A stretch of DNA of 64,000 nt from Roseovarius gaetbuli (GTDB taxonomy: Bacteria; Pseudomonadota; Alphaproteobacteria; Rhodobacterales; Rhodobacteraceae): assembly GCF_900172365.1 (NCBI RefSeq), contig NZ_FWFJ01000003.1, positions 1 to 64,000 of the forward strand, written 5' to 3'. The position numbers and the translations under genes are program-made. Positions within the stretch are counted from its first letter, which is position 1. Every line of letters begins with the position of its first letter. Below are positions 54,218-63,011 of the stretch, one piece after another. The notes under the pieces were generated by a model, which saw only the letters and a list, made by a program, of their open reading frames with translations, ran no database searches and was not told the origin of the DNA.

Positions 54218-55420
54218 ATGCCCCTGCCCCGGACCGCCCGCACCTTCAGCCCTCCGGTCATGGAGGCGCGCCGCTGGCTTGACGGGGTCACCTTCCCTGC
54301 GGATCGCCCGCTGATCAACGTCAGCCAGGCCGCCCCGGTCGAGGCCCCGCCAGAGGCCCTGCGCCGGGTGGTGGCAGAGGCCGCGCTCAATCGTCCCGAG
54401 GCGCATCTTTATGGCCCCGTTCTTGGCCTGCCCGAGTTGCGCGAAGAGGTCGCGACGCAGTGGAGCGCGGCCTATGGCGGCACGCTTGCGGCCGAGAATG
54501 TCGCCATCACTTCGGGCTGCAATCAGGCGTTTTGCGCCGCGATTACAACGCTTTGCGCCGAAGGCGACGAGGTGATCGTACCGACGCCCTGGTATTTCAA
54601 TCACAAGATGTGGCTCGATATGGCCGGTGTGCGTTCGGTCGCCCTGCCCGCCGGGGCGGAATTGCTGCCTGACCCGGATCAGGCCGCCCGCCTGATCACG
54701 CCGCGCACCCGCGCCATCGTGCTGGTGACGCCCAACAACCCCGGCGGGGTCGAGTATCCCGCAGACCTCGTGCGCGCGTTTTTCGACCTTGCGCGCTCCT
54801 GCGGCATCGCGTTGATCGTGGACGAAACCTATCGCGATTTTGACGAACGTCCCGGTGCGCCGCATGACCTGTTTCACGATCCCGACTGGCATGACACGCT
54901 TATTCAGCTTTATTCCTTTTCCAAGGCCTACCGGCTGACCGGGCACCGGGTTGGCGCCATGGTCGCAAGCCCCGCGCGCCTTGCCGAGGCGGAAAAGTTT
55001 CTCGATACCGTCACCATCTGCCCCAATCAGCTTGGCCAGATCGCGGCCCTTTGGGGCATGCAGAACCTTGGCCAATGGCTTGCGGGCGAGCGCACCGAGA
55101 TATTGGACCGGCGCGCCGCGATCCACGACAACATGCCCAAGCTGCTGGCGCAGGGCTGGCGGCTTTTGGGCTGTGGCGCCTATTTCGCCTATATGGCGCA
55201 TCCTTTTGAGGAAACCTCGGATCAGCTTGCGCCGAAACTTGTCCGCGAGGCGGGGGTTCTGCTCTTGCCGGGCACGATGTTTCAGCCCGAGGATCACGCG
55301 TCGGGGCAACGCGAGATGCGCGTCGCCTTTGCCAATCTTGACCGCGCCGGGATCACCACGCTGTTTGAACGGCTGGAGGCGCTGCGCTGGCCTCTTGCCC
55401 CGGCGACGGGCAACGCGTAG
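54218..55420 (+). CDS. Class I/II aminotransferase
   Basis: A 400-residue fold-type I PLP enzyme. The Schiff-base lysine is in IQLYSFSKAYRLTGHRVG, with LVTPNNPGG, YGPVLGLPELREEVA and VDETYRDF as further family motifs. The final Arg for the carboxylate is near REMRVAFAN. It resembles aspartate/aromatic or kynurenine-type aminotransferases, but substrate cannot be set from sequence. It lies 43 bases after gpt and 45 before ppiD on the same strand. Confidence 0.92.
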   Translation: MPLPRTARTFSPPVMEARRWLDGVTFPADRPLINVSQAAPVEAPPEALRRVVAEAALNRPEAHLYGPVLGLPELREEVATQWSAAYGGTLAAENVAITSGCNQAFCAAITTLCAEGDEVIVPTPWYFNHKMWLDMAGVRSVALPAGAELLPDPDQAARLITPRTRAIVLVTPNNPGGVEYPADLVRAFFDLARSCGIALIVDETYRDFDERPGAPHDLFHDPDWHDTLIQLYSFSKAYRLTGHRVGAMVASPARLAEAEKFLDTVTICPNQLGQIAALWGMQNLGQWLAGERTEILDRRAAIHDNMPKLLAQGWRLLGCGAYFAYMAHPFEETSDQLAPKLVREAGVLLLPGTMFQPEDHASGQREMRVAFANLDRAGITTLFERLEALRWPLAPATGNA

Positions 55421-55465
55421 ACAGTCGCGCAAGCGCGGTTTCAGACAGGACGTACAGGGGGTCAA

Positions 55466-57304
55466 ATGGCGGGCAACGGCATCACGAAAACACTGGTCTG
55501 GATCTTGATGGGCCTTTTGGTCATCGGGCTTGGCGGCTTTGGCGCAACCAACCTTTCGGGCAATGTGCGCAGCATCGGCGCTGTGGGTGAGGCCGATATC
55601 GACGTCACCACCTATGCCCGCGCCCTGCAAAACGAAATTCGCGCGCTTGAGGCCGAACGTGGCGAGCCCATAAGCTTTGCCCGCGCACAGGCGCTTGGGG
55701 TGGATCAGGCGGTCCTGTCACGGCTGGTCTCGGCGGCGGCACTGGAAGATGAAACCAACCGGGTTGGCATTTCCATCGGCGACGTGAACCTGCGCAACCA
55801 GATCATTGAAATCCCCGCCTTTCAGGGCATCGACGGCTCGTTTGACCGCGAGGCCTATGCCTTTGCGCTGCAACAGGCCGGCATGAACGAAGGCCGCTTT
55901 GAAAGCAATATCCGCTCTGAAACCGCACGCACCCTGCTCCAGGCGGCGGTGGTGTCGGGCGTTCAGGTGCCCACCTCTTACATGGATGCCATGCTGACCT
56001 ATTTGTCAGAGCGTCGCAGCATTGCCTTTGCAACGCTTGATCGCACCGATCTGGCGACCGGCCTTCCGGTGCCCTCTGAACAGGATCTCAAGACCTATCA
56101 TCAGGGCCACCTGCCCGATTTCACCACGCCGGAAACCAAGAAGATCACCTATGCCTGGATGACCCCGACGATGATCCTCGACACCGTCGAGGTGGATGAA
56201 GTGGCGCTGCGCGAGGCTTACGCCGACCGCGAGGCCGAGTATAACCGGCCAGAGCGTCGCCTTGTCGAGCGTCTGGTTTTCCAGGATGCCGAGGCCGCGC
56301 AAAGAGCCATGGAACGGATCAACGACGGTATCCTGCTCGAAATGCTGATCTCGGAACGCGGGCTTGAACTGGCGGACGTCGATATGGGCGATGTCTCGGC
56401 GGCCGATCTTGGGCCGGCGGCCGATGTTGTATTTGGCGCCGATGCGGGCACCGTTGTTGGCCCGGCGGAAACCGATCTTGGCCCGGCGATTTTCCGGGTG
56501 AATGCGGTGCTTGCCGCCGAAACCACCAGCTTTGAAGAGGCTATGCCCGAGTTGCGCACAGCACTTGCCGCCGACCGCGCGCGCCGGGTGGTTGATGCCC
56601 AGATCGACACGGTTGACGACCTTCTGGCCGGCGGCGCCACGCTTGAAGAAATCGCCGCCGAGACCGATCTTGAGCTTGGCCAGATCGACTGGCATCCCGG
56701 CATGAACGAAGACATCGCCGCCTATGACGCCTTTCGCACTGCTGCCGCAGAGGTGAGCGAAGGCGATTATCCCGCCGTTGCCAAGCTTGAGGATGACGGC
56801 ATTTTCGCGCTCCGCCTCGATGGCATCGACGAGCCGCGCATTCAGCCGCTGGAAGACGTGCGCGACGCCGTAGTCCAAGGCTGGCGGGCAGAGGCCACGA
56901 TCGAGGCCCTGCGCACGCAAATCGAGGGCCAGGTCGAGCAATTGCAGGCCGGAAAATCCTTTGACGACCTCGGGCTTACGGCGACAGTGGTCGATGATCT
57001 GACCCGCCGCAGCTATCAGGCCGACGCCCCTGCAGAGTTTATCGAAACCGTGTTTGGCATGGAAAAAGGCGAGGTCCGCGTGATCGAAGGCAACGGGCGT
57101 CTGTTCGTTCTCAAACTCGACGACGTCCTGCCGCCCGCCGAGGAGGATGAAGACCTTCAGCGGCTGCGTGATGCGCTGCGCGATCAGGTCGCCGCCGACC
57201 TGAGCCAGGACCTGTTTCAGGTGCTGGCCGATGACATCCGCAATCGCGCCGGGGTGACCCTTGATCAGGCCGCCATGAACGCCGTGCATTCCAATTTCAA
57301 CTAA
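55466..57304 (+). CDS. ppiD: PpiD-like peptidyl-prolyl isomerase (SurA_N)
   Basis: A 612-residue membrane-anchored periplasmic chaperone. One membrane helix lies at about 8-28 (TLVWILMGLLVIGLGGFGA). A SurA N-terminal-like helical domain follows (about 40-190), then a parvulin-like region (about 230-360), which looks degenerate. The C-terminal helices complete the chaperone. PpiD proteins help newly exported proteins fold at the SecYEG exit. The gene is followed by trpE after 12 bases, so the two are likely on one transcript. Confidence 0.88.
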   Translation: MAGNGITKTLVWILMGLLVIGLGGFGATNLSGNVRSIGAVGEADIDVTTYARALQNEIRALEAERGEPISFARAQALGVDQAVLSRLVSAAALEDETNRVGISIGDVNLRNQIIEIPAFQGIDGSFDREAYAFALQQAGMNEGRFESNIRSETARTLLQAAVVSGVQVPTSYMDAMLTYLSERRSIAFATLDRTDLATGLPVPSEQDLKTYHQGHLPDFTTPETKKITYAWMTPTMILDTVEVDEVALREAYADREAEYNRPERRLVERLVFQDAEAAQRAMERINDGILLEMLISERGLELADVDMGDVSAADLGPAADVVFGADAGTVVGPAETDLGPAIFRVNAVLAAETTSFEEAMPELRTALAADRARRVVDAQIDTVDDLLAGGATLEEIAAETDLELGQIDWHPGMNEDIAAYDAFRTAAAEVSEGDYPAVAKLEDDGIFALRLDGIDEPRIQPLEDVRDAVVQGWRAEATIEALRTQIEGQVEQLQAGKSFDDLGLTATVVDDLTRRSYQADAPAEFIETVFGMEKGEVRVIEGNGRLFVLKLDDVLPPAEEDEDLQRLRDALRDQVAADLSQDLFQVLADDIRNRAGVTLDQAAMNAVHSNFN

Positions 57305-57316
57305 GGATTGCCTGCC

Positions 57317-58828
57317 TTGGATCTGACCCCTTCGTTCACAGAGTTTGCCCGCGCCTACGAGGCCGGCGAAAATCAGGTCGTGCATGCCCGCCTTGCGGCT
57401 GATCTCGACACGCCGGTGTCGCTGATGCTCAAGCTGACGGGGGCGGCGCGCGATGCCTTCATGCTTGAATCGGTCACCGGCGGTGAGGTGCGCGGGCGCT
57501 ATTCGATCATCGGGATGAAGCCCGACCTGATCTGGCAATGTCACGGCACCAGCAGCCGGATCAACCGGCAGGCGCGCTTTGATACCGATAGCTTCGAGGA
57601 TCAGGAGGGCGATCCGCTCGACAATCTGCGCGCGCTGATCGCCGAGAGCCAGATTGATCTGCCCGACGATCTTCCGGCCTCAAGCGCCGGGCTGTTTGGC
57701 TATCTTGGCTATGACATGATCCGCCTTGTCGAACACCTGCCGAATGTGAACCCCGATCCGCTTGGCCTTCCTGATGCGGTGATGCTGCGGCCCTCGGTCG
57801 TTGCCGTGCTTGACGGCGTCAAGGGCGAGGTGACGGTCGTCGCCCCTGCCTGGGTCAGTTCCGGGCAATCGGCCAAGGCCGCCTATGCGCAGGCCGCCGA
57901 ACGGGTGATGGACGCGATGCGCGATCTTGACCGCGCTCTGCCCCAGGCCAGCCGCAACCTTGGAGAGGCCCGTGAAGACGCGGCCCCAGTGTCGAATTTC
58001 ACCCGCGAGGGTTATAAAGCCGCCGTCGAAAAGGCCAAGGATTACATTCGCGCCGGTGATATCTTTCAGGTGGTCCCAAGCCAACGCTGGACCCAGGATT
58101 TCCGCCAGCCGCCGTTTTCGCTCTATCGCAGTTTGCGCCGCACAAACCCCTCGCCCTTCATGTTCTATTTCAATTTCGGCGGCTTTCAGGTGGTCGGTGC
58201 CAGCCCCGAAATCCTTGTGCGGGTGTTTGGCAACGAGGTCACCGTGCGCCCGATCGCGGGCACCCGTCCGCGCGGCGCCACCCCGGCCGAGGATCGCGCG
58301 CTTGAGGCCGATCTTCTGGCCGACAAGAAAGAGCTGGCCGAGCATCTGATGCTACTTGATCTGGGCCGCAACGACGCGGGCCGCGTCAGCAAGATCGGCA
58401 CCGTGCGCCCGACCGAACAATTCATCATCGAGCGTTATAGCCACGTGATGCACATCGTCTCGAACGTGGTGGGCGAGCTGGCCGAGGATCAGGATGCGCT
58501 TTCCGCGCTTTTGGCCGGTCTGCCTGCGGGCACCGTATCGGGCGCGCCCAAGGTCCGCGCCATGGAGATCATCGACGAGCTTGAGCCGGAAAAGCGCGGC
58601 GTCTATGGCGGCGGTGTCGGCTACTTTAGTTCGGGCGGCGATATGGATGTCTGTATCGCGCTGCGCACGGCCGTGGTGAAGGATGAAAAGCTCTATATTC
58701 AGGCCGGCGGCGGTGTGGTTTACGACAGCGATCCCGAGGCCGAATATATGGAAACCGTGCATAAATCCAACGCGATCCGGCGCGCGGCGGCGGATGCGGC
58801 GCGCTTCATCGGCGATGGCAACGCCTGA
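57317..58828 (+). CDS. trpE: Anthranilate synthase component I
   Basis: Makes anthranilate from chorismate in tryptophan synthesis, together with TrpG. Marks are GRYSIIGMKPDLIWQ, SPEILVRV, LLDLGRNDAGRVS and the loop VSGAPKVRAMEIIDELEP, with VYGGGVGYFS near the end. I chose TTG 57317, because AAGGA lies nine bases before it; TTG 57308 would put AAGGA almost on the start. The 503-residue length is standard. The partner trpG is 3.6 kb downstream, beyond unrelated genes. Confidence 0.95.
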   Translation: MDLTPSFTEFARAYEAGENQVVHARLAADLDTPVSLMLKLTGAARDAFMLESVTGGEVRGRYSIIGMKPDLIWQCHGTSSRINRQARFDTDSFEDQEGDPLDNLRALIAESQIDLPDDLPASSAGLFGYLGYDMIRLVEHLPNVNPDPLGLPDAVMLRPSVVAVLDGVKGEVTVVAPAWVSSGQSAKAAYAQAAERVMDAMRDLDRALPQASRNLGEAREDAAPVSNFTREGYKAAVEKAKDYIRAGDIFQVVPSQRWTQDFRQPPFSLYRSLRRTNPSPFMFYFNFGGFQVVGASPEILVRVFGNEVTVRPIAGTRPRGATPAEDRALEADLLADKKELAEHLMLLDLGRNDAGRVSKIGTVRPTEQFIIERYSHVMHIVSNVVGELAEDQDALSALLAGLPAGTVSGAPKVRAMEIIDELEPEKRGVYGGGVGYFSSGGDMDVCIALRTAVVKDEKLYIQAGGGVVYDSDPEAEYMETVHKSNAIRRAAADAARFIGDGNA

Positions 58829-58835
58829 CGGCGAT

Positions 58836-58890
58836 TTGATCAAGGTCAATGCGGGGAGCGCTTGACAGGCGTAGGTCTGGCTGATCACAT
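58836..58890 (+). promoter_or_regulatory. FNR-like site and promoter before the rhodanese gene
   Basis: TTGAT-CAAG-GTCAA at 58836-58849 matches the FNR/FnrL consensus TTGAT-N4-ATCAA with one mismatch. TTGACA at 58862-58867 and a weak TCACAT at 58885-58890, 17 bases apart, could be the promoter. The box is about 77-90 bases upstream of the start codon, roughly 55 bases from the expected transcript start, so not the standard class II spacing. A weak palindrome ACATTC-GAATGT overlaps the start region. Confidence 0.5.
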
Positions 58891-58925
58891 TCACTTATCA
58901 GAATGTAATCGGAGAGGACCTAGAC

Positions 58926-59552
58926 ATGTTTCCTATCACCCGACTGTCACGCTTTGCCGCGCCTGCGCTTGTTGCGCTGACGCTGGCGTTTGGCCCGCAA
59001 ACCGGCGCCGCCGAAACCGGGTTTGAACTTCAGGCGCCTGTTGTTGCGGCCGAGCTGAGCAAAAGCAAACAGACCGCCCCCGGCCTTTATATCACCGCCG
59101 CCGATGCGGGGCGTGTGCTCGCCGATCACCCGAATGTGGCGCTGATCGACGTGCGCACCCCGTCCGAGACCATGTTGATCGGCCATCCCACCCTTGCGGC
59201 GGCCAATATCCCGTCGAAATTCGTTGATCCCGCCTTGGGGTTTGACGCGAAAAAGGGCGTCTACAAGATGATCGACAACCCTGATTTCGTGGCCGAGGCG
59301 CAGGCCTGGCTTGCCAGTGACGCCGCCAAGGGCATCGACACGCTTCTGGTCATGTGCCGCTCTGGTTCGCGCAGCGCGGCGGCGATCGACAAGCTGGTCA
59401 AGGCCGGGGTCGATGTGACGCTTTATAACGTCGTCGATGGCTTTGAGGGCGACAAGAACGACGCAGGCGTGCGCGCGGTCAATGGCTGGCGCAATGCGGG
59501 CCTGCCTTGGGCCTACAAGGTGCGCGACGGCTTCTGGCCCGGTCACAAGTAA
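58926..59552 (+). CDS. Secreted rhodanese domain protein
   Basis: A 208-residue protein with a signal peptide (about 1-29, ending GAAETG) and one rhodanese domain. The active-site loop is MCRSGSRSAAA with the sulfur-bearing Cys at about 140. VALIDVRTPSE marks the domain start. It probably works in the periplasm, transferring or detecting sulfane sulfur; the physiological partner is not evident. Ribosome site GGAGAGGACC precedes ATG 58926. An FNR-like box upstream hints at oxygen or nitric-oxide control. Confidence 0.88.
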   Translation: MFPITRLSRFAAPALVALTLAFGPQTGAAETGFELQAPVVAAELSKSKQTAPGLYITAADAGRVLADHPNVALIDVRTPSETMLIGHPTLAAANIPSKFVDPALGFDAKKGVYKMIDNPDFVAEAQAWLASDAAKGIDTLLVMCRSGSRSAAAIDKLVKAGVDVTLYNVVDGFEGDKNDAGVRAVNGWRNAGLPWAYKVRDGFWPGHK

Positions 59553-59594
59553 CCAAGGCTTGCAGGCGCGCGCGCGCTCGGGCATCAGGGGTCT

Positions 59595-60140
59595 ATGGCC
59601 CGGCTGATCCTGTTCAACAAACCCTTCGGCGTCCTGTCGCAGTTCACCGACCGCGGCAGTGCCGAGAGCGCGCGCGCGACGCTGTCGGATTTCATTGACG
59701 TGCCCAAGGTCTATCCCGCCGGTCGGCTGGATCGTGACAGCGAGGGATTGCTCTTTCTGACTGATGATGGCGCACTTCAAGCGCGCATCGCAAGCCCCCG
59801 TTTCAAAATGGAAAAAACCTATCTGGTTCAGGTCGAGGGCCTACCCGATGAAGCGGCGCTTGCCGCGCTGCGCAATGGCGTCACCCTCAAGGACGGCCCG
59901 ACCCGACCCGCCAGGGTGGCGCGCATCGAGGTGCCGGACATTTGGGCGCGCACCCCGCCGGTGCGCTATCGCAAATCGGTGCCCGATTGCTGGCTGTCGA
60001 TCACCATATCAGAGGGGCGCAATCGTCAGGTCCGCCGGATGACCGCCCATATCGGTCACCCCACCCTGCGGCTGGTGCGGTGGCGCATTGGCGACTGGTC
60101 GCTTGACGGCATTGCGCCCGCCACGTGGCGCGATGCCTGA
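59595..60140 (+). CDS. rluE: Pseudouridine synthase, RsuA/RluE group
   Basis: A small 181-residue pseudouridine synthase of the RsuA family without an S4 domain, closest to RluE-type enzymes that modify 23S rRNA. The catalytic Asp is in [34 protein letters not shown] with LVRWRIG is the second family signature. It starts 42 bases after the rhodanese gene stop. The RNA target is inferred from the domain architecture. Confidence 0.88.
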   Translation: MARLILFNKPFGVLSQFTDRGSAESARATLSDFIDVPKVYPAGRLDRDSEGLLFLTDDGALQARIASPRFKMEKTYLVQVEGLPDEAALAALRNGVTLKDGPTRPARVARIEVPDIWARTPPVRYRKSVPDCWLSITISEGRNRQVRRMTAHIGHPTLRLVRWRIGDWSLDGIAPATWRDA

Positions 60141-60146
60141 GCGGGC

Positions 60147-60641
60147 TCAGTATTTGCCGATATCGAAATTTGTGATTTCGTCCAGCACCTTACCGGCCTT
60201 GTCGATCGCCTTGAGATCGACGGTATAGCGGTTGCCACGTCCGCCCGAACAGGGCGGCAGATACCCCGCGCTTGCATAATCGCCGCTGGAACGCGCCGCC
60301 TTGATCACCCGCGCGCCACCGGGCAGTTTCGCTTTCATACCGGGCACAGCGGGCAAGTCGGTCGTCGCGGCCCGTACCGGAAAACCAAACGTGCCGTGTC
60401 CGCCATTGCGCGACAGCGGGCCATAGGATTTGTCGTTGAAATAGGCGATGATCCAGACCGCCCCGCTTGGAATGCCAGAGACCCGCATCGGCGGGGTGCT
60501 GCCCTTGCCGCCATGCAGGCGGCATTGCTGCCCGGCGAGCACCTTGCGCCCATCCCATCAACCGGAAAGTTGTTCTGTCATATCGGCCATGGCCGTTCCG
60601 GCTATCATCAAAAGCCCGCAAGTCAGTGTAATGGTTTTCAT
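60147..60641 (-). pseudogene. PEBP-like secreted protein with in-frame stop
   Basis: A reading frame starts at ATG 60641 after AAGGAG with a good signal peptide (MKTITLTCGLLMIAGTAMA), reaches TGA at 60560-60558 after 27 codons, then continues in the same frame to 60147. The rest (131 residues from GTG 60542) has the pattern of phosphatidylethanolamine-binding proteins: MRVSGIPSGAVWIIAYFND, NGGHGTFGF and a closing Pro-Cys-rich segment. A nonsense mutation is the simplest reading; a sequencing error or recoding cannot be excluded. It faces the pseudouridine synthase gene. Confidence 0.7.
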
Positions 60642-60741
60642 ATGTCGCTCCTTATACCCTCCAAAAGAATAGGTTAAGTGTGGCCAACACAGGCACCGGG
60701 ATCAAGCCCCGCGAGGCCGCCTGTCAGGGCGGATGAGCCCC

Positions 60742-62304
60742 CTATTCGGCCATCAGTATCGCCGAGACAGGCGCAAGCGCAACGCTTGCGGCGCGGTCCT
60801 GCAAGCCCCAGAGCAACAGCGCGCTGATCGTGTCGGCGCGCAGACGGCCAAGCATGATCACGCCCTCGTCCTGCTGCCCGGCCTTGAACGCCGCCTGATC
60901 CAGAAAGCGTCGGATCACGCTGGCATTCTGACCGTTGGCATCGAAATCGCGAAACACGCTGGCCGAGGGCACACCTTCGCGCGCCATAAGCTTTTGCGCC
61001 GTGTTCAACCCCTTGGGATGCATCACAAGCCCATGCCCGCTCTCAAGCAGAATCGGCGCAAGCTGTTCGATGGCGGCGCGATCCGATTGCAGGCCGGTGC
61101 CCGTGCCCTCCATCACCGCAACCGCTTGCGGCACGGACTCAAGATAGGTCTGCATGGCGACCTCGGTATCGACGGCACTTGCCCCCTCGGGCAGGTCAGC
61201 CAGCGCCAGAACCTCGAAACCGGCCGCGCGGTAGCGCGCCGTCGCCTCCGCCGCGCCGGACCAATTGGCATCGACCGCGAAACTCAGCGGATAGGGAAAG
61301 CTTTGCAGCGCCTCAAGGCCAATCGGGCTGGTGCCGTCATCCACAAGCACAATCGCCATAAGCGGCTTGGCCTCGGGATTGTCAAAGGCAACCGCGTTGG
61401 CCTTAAGCGCGCCGGGGGCGTCTTGCGGCACCTCGTCCTCTGCGGTGGCGGGTTCTTCGGCCTCTGCGCCCTCTGCGGGCGCGTCAGCCTCTGGCGCATC
61501 CACAATCGCGGGCAAACGGTTGGTGGTCACGCCTTCGGCCCGATTGGTGATCGTTCCGGCCGCTGGCAGGGTCTTGGCGGGCTCCTCAGGGGCCTCTTCT
61601 GCCGCCTCCGGGGCTGCATCTTCAATCGGCTCGGGTGTGGCCTCGGCCATGGGCGTCAGGTCTTGCGCGGGCTCTTCTGGCGCCGCAGCATCGGCGGTTT
61701 CGACCTCTGCCTCTGCCTCTGCCTCTGACCCGGTCTCTGGTGTTTTCTCGGCCTGATCGGGCACAGCGGCTTCTGGCGCGGCATCCTCTGAAACGTCTTC
61801 GATCGGGGCGCTCAAACCGGCGCTGTCCTCGCCGGGATCGGGCAGCGCGGGTTGGGCCGGGTCGGTGGAAATCGAGAGGCCTTGTTCGTCAAACGGCGCG
61901 GCGGGTACGGTGGCTTGCGGGGTGGGCAAGACCGGGCTGTCGGTGTCAACGCTGACGCCTGCGCCGCTGTCGCCGGTGGCCGGGGCCTGTCCCAGACCCT
62001 CGGCGCCACCGGTGACCGGCGGGCTTGCGGGCGTGGTATCAACGCCGATGAGCGAAGAGAGATCATCGGGCACGGGTGCCGCGACCTGCGGTGCACTGCC
62101 CGCCTCGGGGCTTGCCTCGGGTTCGGGAAGGTCGGCCTTGGTGTCGTCCCGGTTCAGATCGAATTCCGATCCGGCCGGCACGTCGACGCTTGCCGCTTCG
62201 GGCGCCCCTGCCCCCGGCACATCGGTCAAGACCGACGCCGTTCCAAGGACCAAGGTTGACACCATGGTTCCCGCGATCATACCTGCCAAAATTCCGCGTG
62301 CCAC
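60742..62304 (-). CDS. Divergent polysaccharide deacetylase (YibQ-like)
   Basis: A 520-residue protein with one N-terminal hydrophobic anchor (about 5-27), then a long disordered Ala/Glu/Pro-rich stretch (about 30-310). The C-terminal 200 residues form a divergent polysaccharide deacetylase domain (LMAIVLVDDGTSPIGLEALQSFPYPLSFAVD and GHGLVMHPKGLN). Members are thought to act in the periplasm on cell-wall or similar polymers; activity is not shown. It is divergent from trpG with 125 bases between them. The tail of the gene lies about 100 bases from the broken PEBP gene. Confidence 0.87.
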   Translation of the reverse strand: MARGILAGMIAGTMVSTLVLGTASVLTDVPGAGAPEAASVDVPAGSEFDLNRDDTKADLPEPEASPEAGSAPQVAAPVPDDLSSLIGVDTTPASPPVTGGAEGLGQAPATGDSGAGVSVDTDSPVLPTPQATVPAAPFDEQGLSISTDPAQPALPDPGEDSAGLSAPIEDVSEDAAPEAAVPDQAEKTPETGSEAEAEAEVETADAAAPEEPAQDLTPMAEATPEPIEDAAPEAAEEAPEEPAKTLPAAGTITNRAEGVTTNRLPAIVDAPEADAPAEGAEAEEPATAEDEVPQDAPGALKANAVAFDNPEAKPLMAIVLVDDGTSPIGLEALQSFPYPLSFAVDANWSGAAEATARYRAAGFEVLALADLPEGASAVDTEVAMQTYLESVPQAVAVMEGTGTGLQSDRAAIEQLAPILLESGHGLVMHPKGLNTAQKLMAREGVPSASVFRDFDANGQNASVIRRFLDQAAFKAGQQDEGVIMLGRLRADTISALLLWGLQDRAASVALAPVSAILMAE

Positions 62305-62429
62305 TGCGATTGCCCCCGTATTTGCCTTTTTCCCGGCCTACCGCCTCTTGACGGTGCCGCGCAAGCCTGAACAAGTATACCGCGACCGAGGCCCCGGCCT
62401 CCAGCCCCCTTTGCACGAGGAACGGCACA

Positions 62430-63011
62430 ATGCTGCTATTGATCGATAACTACGACAGTTTCACCTATAATCTGGTCCATTACGTGGGCGAATTGGGGGC
62501 CGAGACCGTTGTAAAACGCAACGATGCCCTCAATGTGCAAGAGGCGATGGCGATGCACCCCTCGGGGATTCTGCTCTCGCCCGGCCCCTGTGATCCGGAT
62601 CAGGCGGGAATATGCCTGCCGCTGACACTGGCCGCCGCCGAGGCGGGGATTCCGTTGTTTGGTGTCTGCCTTGGTCATCAGACCATCGGCCAGGCCTTTG
62701 GCGGCAAGGTGGTGCGCCATTCCGAGATCGTGCATGGCAAGATGGGCCATATCCATCATAGTGGCAAAGGCGTCTTTGCGGGCCTGCCCTCGCCGTTCGA
62801 GGCGACGCGCTATCACTCGCTGGTGGTGGAGCGGAGCAGCCTGCCCGATTGCCTTGAAGTCACCGCAGAGCTTGAAGATGGCACGATCATGGGGCTGCAA
62901 CACCGTGACCTGCCGATTCAGGGGGTTCAGTTTCACCCCGAATCGATTGCCTCGCAGCATGGTCATGCGTTGATCAAGAATTTCATCGACATGATGACGG
63001 TGCCCGCATGA
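62430..63011 (+). CDS. trpG: Anthranilate synthase component II
   Basis: The glutamine amidotransferase half of anthranilate synthase, 193 residues; it may also serve PabB. The start [22 protein letters not shown] is typical. The nucleophile Cys is in [16 protein letters not shown], and the catalytic His-Glu is in [16 protein letters not shown] precedes ATG 62430. Its stop overlaps the trpD start (ATGA, 63008-63011). Confidence 0.95.
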   Translation: MLLLIDNYDSFTYNLVHYVGELGAETVVKRNDALNVQEAMAMHPSGILLSPGPCDPDQAGICLPLTLAAAEAGIPLFGVCLGHQTIGQAFGGKVVRHSEIVHGKMGHIHHSGKGVFAGLPSPFEATRYHSLVVERSSLPDCLEVTAELEDGTIMGLQHRDLPIQGVQFHPESIASQHGHALIKNFIDMMTVPA

